64,000 bases of DNA from Mucilaginibacter sp. KACC 22773 (GTDB taxonomy: Bacteria; Bacteroidota; Bacteroidia; Sphingobacteriales; Sphingobacteriaceae): the NCBI RefSeq assembly GCF_028736215.1, contig NZ_CP117883.1:2790001-2854000 (forward strand). The letters are read 5' to 3'. The position numbers and the translations under genes were made by a program. The notes beneath the pieces were generated by a model, which worked only from the letters and a program-made list of their open reading frames with translations, had not been told where the DNA came from and searched no databases. How positions within the stretch are numbered: the first letter of the stretch is position 1; each line of letters begins with the position of its first letter. Shown one piece after another: positions 56,416 to 63,285 of this stretch.

Positions 56416-57177
56416 TTAATTCTGCATGCCTGGGCTGATCTTACTCATAATGTTCACCGCAGCAACTCTAGGTAAAAACCTGAAACCGAATAGCATAAAA
56501 CGATTTTTCCAACCTTGCATCACTCTTGGCTTCTGCCTTTTTTGTAGGGCTTTCACGAGTTCCCTGGCAACATCCTCAACAGAAGACATTACAAACTTTG
56601 GGAAATCACTGGTATGCCCGCCTGCGTTTGCATGGAAATCGGAGTTTGCGGCGCCGGGGTTAAAGCCTGTTACATAAATGCCTTTCGGCTTGAATTCGCA
56701 CCACAATGATTCTGAGAAATTAGCGACAAAACTCTTGGTGCCTGCATACACCGCACCGCCCGGCAGAGAAGAATGGGCCAGCAGCGAACCGATATTGATG
56801 AGCGCATCTCCTTTGACAGCTTTCTGTAAAAAGCTATAAGACAAAGTTACCAAAGCTTGCATATTGAGCTGCATCGTGGCCAACTGGTCTTCCAGCGGGA
56901 TATCAGTAAATTTTCCGTAAGTACCGTTACCCGCGTTGTTGATGAGCACGTCGTACTTTTCAGCGCTGAGATGTGCCGCCAGCTTTTGCAGGTCTTCCTT
57001 GTTGTTCAGATCAGCAACCAGGATGGTATGGCCGCTGCCGCTTAAACCGCTTAACGCCTTTTCGAGGCGGCCCCTGTTACGGGCTACCAGGGTAACCTGG
57101 TAATTCTGTTGAGCCAGCTGCCGGGCTGTTTCGAGCCCGATGCCTCCGCTGGCGCCTGTGATCAATGCTTTTTTCAT
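56416..57177 (-). CDS. SDR-family oxidoreductase linked to efflux operon
   Basis: A 253-residue short-chain dehydrogenase with TGASGGIG, NNAG and the active-site YAGTK (YxxxK). The segment GIYVTGFNPGAANSDFHANA is typical of the DltE/YqjQ-like subgroup. It is the first gene of the SDR-tetR-tolC-MFP-RND group. One copy of the operator lies 37 bp upstream, so it is probably co-induced with the pump and may modify or detoxify the same compound. Confidence 0.9.
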   Translation of the reverse strand: MKKALITGASGGIGLETARQLAQQNYQVTLVARNRGRLEKALSGLSGSGHTILVADLNNKEDLQKLAAHLSAEKYDVLINNAGNGTYGKFTDIPLEDQLATMQLNMQALVTLSYSFLQKAVKGDALINIGSLLAHSSLPGGAVYAGTKSFVANFSESLWCEFKPKGIYVTGFNPGAANSDFHANAGGHTSDFPKFVMSSVEDVARELVKALQKRQKPRVMQGWKNRFMLFGFRFLPRVAAVNIMSKISPGMQN

Positions 57178-57213
57178 GATTGCCTGGATTAATTTAAAAC
57201 CGGTACAAATTTA

Positions 57214-57231
57214 TTAAACACTGTTCAATAA
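57214..57231. promoter_or_regulatory. Putative TetR operator, site 2 (before the SDR gene)
   Basis: The 18-mer TTAAACACTGTTCAATAA is identical to the site before tolC. It lies 37 bp upstream of the SDR start codon, where it could cover the promoter. Confidence 0.65.
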
Positions 57232-57344
57232 AACAAAAAACAGTATACATCATTTTAAAAACTGACATTAAAAACAGAAAAGGTGGGCGTTGAAGTTCAC
57301 ACGTTGCTGATCGTCACCATAAGAAGGGATGATTTAATCAACTA

Positions 57345-57675
57345 TTATTCCCGTTCCGTCACTTTCTTTCGGTGGTTTAATCCCCAGTATTTAAGGGAAT
57401 AGATAACGGTCGTCAGGGTATTGGCATATTCAATCAATTGATAAGTGATCTTCACCGGGTAGCCATCGATCACGGTCCTGGTAATCAAACGGTGCTGCTT
57501 CAGGTCTTTCAGTTCTTTGGCTAAATGCCGCGAATGCTTTCTTGTATATCGGTGAACGGGTCGTTTCCAATAAGCGCATCTATCGCGTACTTTAAACGGG
57601 AAGCCGTTACTGTTGAATGTATATCAATCGTAAGATCTTTAAACGAGCGCTGCTTATAAATATTCAATAATTACT
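57345..57675 (-). pseudogene. Degraded HxlR-family regulator remnant
   Basis: On the minus strand the C-terminal part of an HxlR-type winged-helix protein can be read: RHLAKELKDLKQHRLITRTV, then VKITYQLIEYANTLTTVIYS and LKYWGLNHRKKVTERE before the stop at 57345. The upstream half lies in another frame (TASRLKYAIDALIGNDPFTDIQ in two pieces, then ESIRGI). It runs into a stop where the frames should join, and the expected IGGKW region is missing. I infer at least one deletion and one frameshift, so the gene is dead. Confidence 0.6.
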
Positions 57676-57873
57676 TTTCCACTATTGAAAAACGAAAAGA
57701 TTCAACTCGGTGCAGGTTCGTCTCAGGTTTGCTAAAATAAAATTGACCCGTATAGCTAATCTTGTAATTAATACATCGGTCTTTAGGCGCTTCCGATTTG
57801 CCTGATTAAAATCTTGAACAAAACTCACCTATTGTTTCCAAAAAGGGACGGTAATAATGCAAGCCTAAAAACA

Positions 57874-57907
57874 ACAAAGCTCCGATACCATGGTATCGGA
57901 GCTTTGT
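57874..57907. repeat. Perfect 34-bp palindrome
   Basis: ACAAAGCTCCGATACCA is followed immediately by its exact reverse complement, giving 17 bp per arm without a spacer. It abuts the left copy of the 95-bp direct repeat. It may be a terminator for the minus-strand gene at 58091-58759 or a recombination scar. Confidence 0.85.
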
Positions 57908-58000
57908 ACCGATCAGCAGGAATACTTTCAACATTTAGAAAGCTTTTTACGGCTTATAGAGCCAATAATCCAGATTTAAAGGTTAAAGGGTTTATAAAAT
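57906..58000 (+). repeat. Direct repeat, left copy (95 bp)
   Basis: This copy is about 85% identical to 58929-59024. It keeps the coding-like sequence of the right copy (EYFQHLESFLRLIEPII) but has lost one base near 57972, which breaks the frame. The copies flank an orphan gene. Confidence 0.8.
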
Positions 58001-58090
58001 GAATATTTATAACAGAACGAATATTCTATAAAATCACGAGTAATTTGGACCAAGCGGGTTAGAATTGAACTACCAATTGTCCTGATTCTT

Positions 58091-58759
58091 CTAAAAATCA
58101 GCCTCGTATCCATGACCTCTTCCTCCCCACCATAATAACCATTTCGCGGCCGAGAACATAATGTGAGCCTTGCTTTCTGCCGAATCCTCATCAAAATCTG
58201 GTGGTAATCGTTGGTCCTTTAAATAGGTAACATTGTTTTTAATCGCGTAATCGTCTGCAATTCCCATAATTTGTTGTCCAAAGAGTATAGCACCTTGAGC
58301 AAGTTGCGAGGTGTATGCGGTTTCCAACATTCTTTCTCCGATAATTTGCTCACAATCTTTTAAAAATTGAGCCCTGAATATATGAGGTTCATAATGAGGT
58401 GCTATATACAAGGGAATACCGTCATGTTCAGGAACCAGTTCAACAACATAGTATCCATACATTTGTCGGAGAAATTCTTCTAAGGATAAGGCTTTGTCTT
58501 CTCTAAACTCATATTTTTCTTTTACCCACTCAGTAGCATTATTATCAAAGCCCACTCTTGGGGCATTAAGCGTCTCGTAAGCTGGAATTGAGATATCGAA
58601 AAAGGACTCTAACAACTTCTGTCTACCGTTTTGCTTCTTCCCCAATAATTTACTAAAAAACGAGGTTTCTTCCTTCTTTTGCAGTGCCGTAAAAATATCC
58701 TCGTATTCTTTTTCTCTACCAGGTTTAGGCCTGTTCATTGGCTTCCAATCAAGTCCCAT
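58091..58759 (-). CDS. Hypothetical protein (MGLDWKPMNRPKPG family)
   Basis: The 222-residue soluble protein has no signal peptide or membrane segment. It starts MGLDWKPMNRPKPGREKEYE, a start shared by a group of unstudied bacterial proteins as far as I recall. It includes tryptophan/glycine-rich WLLWWGGRGHGYEADF at the C-terminus and the pattern YGYYVVELVPEHDGIPLYIA. No catalytic motif is recognised. Hairpins stand on both sides and a ~95-bp direct repeat flanks it, so it looks like an inserted cassette. An immunity-type role is possible but unsupported. Confidence 0.75.
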   Translation of the reverse strand: MGLDWKPMNRPKPGREKEYEDIFTALQKKEETSFFSKLLGKKQNGRQKLLESFFDISIPAYETLNAPRVGFDNNATEWVKEKYEFREDKALSLEEFLRQMYGYYVVELVPEHDGIPLYIAPHYEPHIFRAQFLKDCEQIIGERMLETAYTSQLAQGAILFGQQIMGIADDYAIKNNVTYLKDQRLPPDFDEDSAESKAHIMFSAAKWLLWWGGRGHGYEADF

Positions 58760-58853
58760 TACTAATTCTTAAATTGTTTATAACATCGCAGCCGAAATTT
58801 GACTACAAACGAATGAACTATAGTTAAGCGCTAATATATCGAAATGCACAACA

Positions 58854-58889
58854 AAAAACCCTCTTTACAATTATGTAAAGAGGGTTTTT
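58854..58889. terminator. Hairpin terminator upstream of the right repeat
   Basis: A 15-bp perfect stem (AAAAACCCTCTTTAC with its complement) and a 6-nt loop, with A- and T-runs at both ends, so it can act in either direction. Confidence 0.8.
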
Positions 58890-58928
58890 AATTTTTACAG
58901 TAAAGTTAAGTACTACCTAACTTTTCCT

Positions 58929-59024
58929 GTACCCCTGAGCGGGAATACTTTGAACACTTAGAAAGCTTTTTACGGCTTATGGAGCCCATAATCCAAGATT
59001 TGAAAGTTAAAGGGTTCATAAAAT
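58929..59024 (+). repeat. Direct repeat, right copy (96 bp)
   Basis: Its frame reads EYFEHLESFLRLMEPIIQDL then KVKGFIK and a stop just past the repeat. This looks like the C-terminus of a lost protein whose 3' end was duplicated at the left copy. The parent family is not recognised. Confidence 0.8.
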
Positions 59025-59554
59025 AAGCAAAGAGATTTTCTTTTTTTGATTTTTAACACACCTTGAGCGGGCTACTTTTGAACCGTTTTTCTTGGATATA
59101 TTAAAAAAATTATGGATAAAGCTGGAATAGCATGTTTTTGGGAGAGCTATAGGGTCATGAACTTTGTGTCTTTACGCGCTGGAAACGCGGTTTTTGGCGG
59201 TTTTTCGGAGACTACTCTATGAATGACAAAGTCCTTTTTATTTTTCCCTCTAACTCCAAAATATGGTTTTTGAACCTTGTTTTTATGCTCTGATAATCAG
59301 TATATTATATTTTTTAAGTGTTTCTTACTCTACCTATCACGCAATAGAAAGTACTTAATTGTTAAGTTTAAGATAAAAACTTTTTTTTGATTTTAAAATC
59401 ATTTTCAATTTCAAATGATCTAATGTAGGTGTCACCTAGATTTCTAACGCAGGTTTTGAAAACGTTGCCCATTTCGTCCATGTGTTCAAAAACGAATACA
59501 AAATTTCTCTGTCGAGGCTGGAAGCCGCAGAACCGATTAAGCAGCAATCGTAGG
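59025..59554. other. 530-bp AT-rich gap, no supported gene
   Basis: A 36-codon ORF at 59112-59222 (contains SLRAGNAVFGGFSETTL) has a plausible composition but no other support. Around 59073 the string CTTGAGCGGGCTACTTTTGA resembles the start of the right repeat copy (CCTGAGCGGGAATACTTTGA) and may be a third, partial copy. Otherwise I see only AT-rich sequence. Confidence 0.35.
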
Positions 59555-59830
59555 TCACATACGGCGATAGGCCTTTCCTGTTATAATATTGCTTAAGCGC
59601 TTCAGGTTTGAAACGCCCAATTGCTTTCCGATGGCCGCGACGTCGTGGCCATCACTTGCAAGTGCGCGAATTTTTGTCACTTGTTCTTTGGATAAAGCAT
59701 TAGCTCTGTTACCAACAGATTTTGGGTAGAAATGAACATCCTTCCACAGCTTTTTGATGTATGGGTTGCTGATACCTTTCCGTGAAATATTGCCGAAATA
59801 AGAAACCTGAAAACCACGACAGGTCTTCAT
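59555..59830 (-). CDS. Short HNH/NUMOD4-type remnant protein with HTH
   Basis: The 91-residue product begins with a NUMOD4-like strand pattern (GFQVSYFGNISRKG). It ends with a small helix-turn-helix (LSKEQVTKIRALASDGHDVA, then IGKQLGVSNLKRLSNIITGK), an arrangement common in phage-type homing endonucleases and DNA-binding proteins. The catalytic HNH part is absent. The open frame continues upstream for 12 codons of NUMOD4-like sequence (KLPEGAWEG) to an in-frame TGA, so the start may be lost. I read it as a cut-down or decaying mobile-endonuclease derivative that might still bind DNA. Confidence 0.5.
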   Translation of the reverse strand: MKTCRGFQVSYFGNISRKGISNPYIKKLWKDVHFYPKSVGNRANALSKEQVTKIRALASDGHDVAAIGKQLGVSNLKRLSNIITGKAYRRM

Positions 59831-59925
59831 TCCTTCCCAGGCGCCTTCCGGCAGCTTAAATACCCCTCAATTAAACACAAAGGCCCTGTTTCTTTTCCTT
59901 TTTATTTTTACCGGACATCAGTGTA

Positions 59926-60879
59926 TCAGTAATCATAATTCCTGAGCAGCTCCTTTAACGAAGGGTTTTTGATAGCCTGAACAACAGCCATTATACTTTG
60001 GGGCCTAAATTTATTCCAGCTATCATTGTAGTCTATTATTAAGAAAGAAAGAAAGTAGTCTCTGACAAAAGAATTGGGATAATTAATGATAAACGTCAAC
60101 AGACCGTCGAAATTTTTCCGAGAATTCAATGGTGCGAACTCCGCATGAGCCAAGTGCCAAAAATAGGCGTAAAAAGTTTCTTCCATCCGATACGTATAAT
60201 TTGTATCAGCCGCTATGAAGCTGGTGTTAAAAAAAGCCTCCCGTACTTTTTTAGCAAAAACTGGATGCTGTTTTTTATGTTGTTCACCAAGTTCTGTTTC
60301 CAGAGATAATGCATGGCTCAAAAATTCAATATTGTTTATTCGCTTAACATAGTCGGAAAAACTTTTATCATAACCGTATACTTTCAAAGGGGCATTATAG
60401 TACGTTAATCTAAAAGCATACGCATTAACCAGTGCAGTATACAGGGCCTCTGGATCATTTTGATATTTGACGTTTCTTAAATCAGGAAAGCTGTCCCCTT
60501 TTACTAACCTGGTATTTAAAAAATTTGAGTAAGTATAGTTTTTTGCATTTTTGCCCAAGGCCGATATCGTATCCTTAAAATTTTCATCGTCCCATATTAT
60601 CAATTTGTAAGTCAATTTAACATTGTCGCCTGGCGTAATCAAAATTGGCCGTTTATTCACATAAAGCACACCCGGCTTAGAATCAAGGTAATCCAGCTTA
60701 TAGTGTTCATTGTCTATTTTTTTTAATACGAAATTATCAGGCTTTTTAAACTTGAAAAAAGAATGCTTTTCTATTTTCGTGTATTTTGCATTTTGGAAAG
60801 TAATAGCAACGGTTGCAGTACTTTGGGCATTCACAAGAAAAGGTAGACATTGGATCAAGAATAAAATGCATCGTTTCAT
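59926..60879 (-). CDS. Secreted protein beside the peptide precursor
   Basis: A 317-residue protein with Sec signal MKRCILFLIQCLPFLVNAQS. A beta-rich N-terminal part (KLDYLDSKPGVLYVNKRPIL, ITPGDNVKLTYK) resembles the DUF4369-like N-terminus of TlpA-type proteins, but no thioredoxin domain or CxxC follows. The C-terminal ~180 residues are helical. It has the same direction as the cysteine-rich precursor 115 bp upstream, with a terminator between them. Proteins of this shape are often found near Bacteroidota double-glycine peptide loci. The role is unknown. Confidence 0.7.
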   Translation of the reverse strand: MKRCILFLIQCLPFLVNAQSTATVAITFQNAKYTKIEKHSFFKFKKPDNFVLKKIDNEHYKLDYLDSKPGVLYVNKRPILITPGDNVKLTYKLIIWDDENFKDTISALGKNAKNYTYSNFLNTRLVKGDSFPDLRNVKYQNDPEALYTALVNAYAFRLTYYNAPLKVYGYDKSFSDYVKRINNIEFLSHALSLETELGEQHKKQHPVFAKKVREAFFNTSFIAADTNYTYRMEETFYAYFWHLAHAEFAPLNSRKNFDGLLTFIINYPNSFVRDYFLSFLIIDYNDSWNKFRPQSIMAVVQAIKNPSLKELLRNYDY

Positions 60880-60913
60880 ATTTAATAAAAATAATTACGC
60901 CATAGTTTCGGGT

Positions 60914-60970
60914 AAATAAAAATATCTTGAAATAGCTCTATTACAATTGAATAGGTTATCTCAAGATATT
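60914..60970 (-). terminator. Terminator behind the cysteine-rich precursor gene
   Basis: On the minus strand AATATCTTGA and TCAAGATATT form a perfect 10-bp outer stem with further internal pairing. TTTTTATTT follows. It lies 24 bp after the precursor stop and suggests a separate short precursor transcript with limited read-through. Confidence 0.7.
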
Positions 60971-60993
60971 GGTCTTTTATGGCAGGTTCACAA

Positions 60994-61266
60994 TTAACAC
61001 CAGAAATCACCCGTGGCGTCGTTGGAGCACCAATTGTGCAAATAAGGGCTATACGGTTGCTGGTTACAATTGCCATCATAAACGTAATTGATACCATTTA
61101 TGACCCCAGAACACATAATTTGGCCTCCCATAGGCTCGCAGTAGGTAGGACAAGGATTGCCATTATCGCCACCAGGGCCAGCCACATAACCACCTAAGAC
61201 CATCCGCATTTGCATCCTGGTCAATTTTTCTTTGTTACCGTTGATTTGTAATTTGAAATTTTCCAT
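60994..61266 (-). CDS. Double-glycine leader peptide precursor with six-cysteine core
   Basis: The 90-residue product has a leader ending K-L-T-R-M-Q-M-R-M-V-L-G-G (GG at 25-26), like the Bacteroidota natural-product leaders cut by C39 peptidases. The predicted 64-residue core starts at Y27 and holds exactly six cysteines (39, 43, 52, 67, 80, 90), the last being the C-terminal residue. It is rich in Gly, Asn, Pro and aromatic residues. A C39-peptidase ABC exporter and a VKOR-thioredoxin fusion are encoded divergently 380 bp away. I predict an exported, three-disulfide peptide. Activity (bacteriocin, signal or other) is unknown. Confidence 0.78.
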   Translation of the reverse strand: MENFKLQINGNKEKLTRMQMRMVLGGYVAGPGGDNGNPCPTYCEPMGGQIMCSGVINGINYVYDGNCNQQPYSPYLHNWCSNDATGDFWC

Positions 61267-61460
61267 CTTTTGAGTATAAGGTTAAGTTAAACGAATAATT
61301 TTTTTACCGTTAGTTAGTGAGGTATTTATTAATTCATTATCCGGGTTTAGTAAAATTATAAAAAACAATTATAAATCCAAAATATTGTAACTTATATTGA
61401 TTTATAATGTTAACAACAAACAATAAGCGGCTTTTATTTGAAGGGTAACATTTCGCAATG

Positions 61461-61491
61461 TTTTGACTCCTATTCATTTTAGCTATATTTT
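61461..61491 (+). promoter_or_regulatory. Candidate promoter of the VKOR-exporter unit
   Basis: TTTTG at 61461-61465, an 18-bp spacer and TATATTTT at 61484-61491 approximate the Bacteroidota TTTG / TAnnTTTG pair. It would leave a leader of about 150 nt. The match is imperfect. Confidence 0.3.
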
Positions 61492-61647
61492 AGGCCTTGT
61501 AGTAATTTTCGGCAATTCGTAATGAACTTCTTTCTTAGTATGTTTGGGTTCGAAGATTATTATTTTTATACCCCTCATTATATTAAATAACATTTGCTTA
61601 AAGGTAAACGTCTTCATATATTTGGTGATCCTAACCTTAATATATAT

Positions 61648-63249
61648 ATGCTGTTCCCTTTTACAACTCAAAATGCAGATAAAGTAGTATACAGGCTTTT
61701 AAAAAAGATAGCTGTAAATATATCTCCATCAACCATAAGTGCAGAATTGGAGAAACACCCCGATTATCCAAGCTTATTATCCATTAGTGATGTACTTAAT
61801 AACTTCGGCGTAGAAAACGTGGCGTACCGCATGGATCCAACTTTATTGACAGAGGTTTCCTGTCCGTTCATAGCGCATACCAACCGCATTAATGCTTTTG
61901 TGGTAGTAAATGAAATTGATAAAGGAAGGGTTAACTTTTCGGATGAAAACAAGGCTAGTTATTCCATAAGCCTCGAAGACTTTAAGAAATTGTTTAACGG
62001 CGTCATATTAACAGTTACGACGACTGTAAACGCTGCAAATAGAGGTAAATACATCAAAGCCAGTGCAGCATTAGAACCTTTCCGTTTCCTATTCGCGATT
62101 GGAGGCCTGATGTTTATTTTTATTTTAGGGATAGTATTTCATACCCGCTTTTTTTTAAACATCGGCTGGCCGGCAGTAACACTAACCCTGTTTAAAACTG
62201 CTGGTTTAATCACAGCGCTATTGTTATTAATACAGAGCATAGACAGTAATAATCCCCTTGTTCAACGATTTTGCGGAAGTACTGGCGATAAGGTTAATTG
62301 CAACAGCATCCTGTCCTCAAAAGCGGCAAATGTATTTAAAGGGCTGTCCTGGAGTGAGTTGGGCTTTTTTTATTTTGCAGGAACATGGCTGCTTCTATTG
62401 TTTGGCAACGGCACACCCTTAATGTGGCGAACGTTAGCTATATTCAATTTCATTAGTCTGCCCTATACCTTTTATTCTATCTACTATCAGGCCAGGATAG
62501 CGAAACAATGGTGTGTGCTTTGTTGTATCGTGCAATCTGTTTTATGGCTGGAGTTTTCGGTGTTGGTAACAACTTTTGGTAAAACCATGTCACTTGCGCT
62601 AACGTGGAAGGAGCTGTCCGATATCTTGATTTACTCGTCCCTTCCAATAATTTTGTGGATGCTCATTAAACCTGTTGTCTTGAAGGCACAACAGGTCAAG
62701 CCCTTAAAAGGGCTGTTACGGCGATTCAAATACAATATCGAATTATTCGACAGTATTCTTGCCGCCCAGCCAAAATACGCGTTGCCGGGGGAAGAATGGA
62801 GTATTTTATTGGGAAATACAGATGCCAATAATATTATTACGATGGTGAGCAATCCTTATTGCCAACCGTGTGCAAGGGCACACCAGGCACTAGAGGAATT
62901 GTTGGCGCAAAGGGGCGATGTGCAGGCCCGGATCATATTTACCGCATCAAATCACGACAGGGATATCAGGACACCAATAGTCCGGCACCTCATGGCACTG
63001 AACCGGCTCGCCGACAGAAAACTGGTCAAACATGCATTAAACGATTGGTATGATCAGAAACAAAAAGACTATGCAACGTGGGCTAAAATCTACCCGGTAC
63101 AAATAGATAAGGCCGATTACCATATACTGGACCGGCAAGCTGCATGGTGCGGCACCGCTGAGATTACGGAAACGCCAACCATGTTAGTGAATGGGCATAA
63201 AATGCCAGATCTTTACCAGCTTTCTGATTTGAAGTATATGCTTGAATAA
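61648..63249 (+). CDS. C39-like / VKOR / thioredoxin fusion protein
   Basis: The 533-residue membrane protein has three parts. Residues ~10-125 are a C39-peptidase-like fold (EKHPDYPSLLSISDVLNNFG, SCPFIAHTNRINAFVVVNEI) without the catalytic DCGP cysteine. Residues ~140-345 are a vitamin K epoxide reductase domain with several helices, the loop cysteines C209 and C218 and the redox CxxC (C289-V-L-C292). Residues ~385-533 are a thioredoxin-like domain with C405-Q-P-C408. I chose ATG 61648 over the TTG at 61594. The fusion should generate and pass on disulfides in the periplasm, fitting the six-cysteine peptide next door. The C39 exporter gene follows after 36 bp. Confidence 0.88.
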   Translation: MLFPFTTQNADKVVYRLLKKIAVNISPSTISAELEKHPDYPSLLSISDVLNNFGVENVAYRMDPTLLTEVSCPFIAHTNRINAFVVVNEIDKGRVNFSDENKASYSISLEDFKKLFNGVILTVTTTVNAANRGKYIKASAALEPFRFLFAIGGLMFIFILGIVFHTRFFLNIGWPAVTLTLFKTAGLITALLLLIQSIDSNNPLVQRFCGSTGDKVNCNSILSSKAANVFKGLSWSELGFFYFAGTWLLLLFGNGTPLMWRTLAIFNFISLPYTFYSIYYQARIAKQWCVLCCIVQSVLWLEFSVLVTTFGKTMSLALTWKELSDILIYSSLPIILWMLIKPVVLKAQQVKPLKGLLRRFKYNIELFDSILAAQPKYALPGEEWSILLGNTDANNIITMVSNPYCQPCARAHQALEELLAQRGDVQARIIFTASNHDRDIRTPIVRHLMALNRLADRKLVKHALNDWYDQKQKDYATWAKIYPVQIDKADYHILDRQAAWCGTAEITETPTMLVNGHKMPDLYQLSDLKYMLE

Positions 63250-63285
63250 AACGAACTGTTAGTGTCAACTATTTAGTAACGAACA

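Noticed and set aside
57814..58002. 62-codon ORF across the palindrome and left repeat
   Set aside because: It runs through a perfect palindrome and joins two different frames of the repeat; no coding support.
61483..61671. 62-codon minus-strand ORF in the divergent promoter region, considered as a second precursor
   Set aside because: No GG leader or cysteine-rich core, and it overlaps the start of the VKOR fusion.
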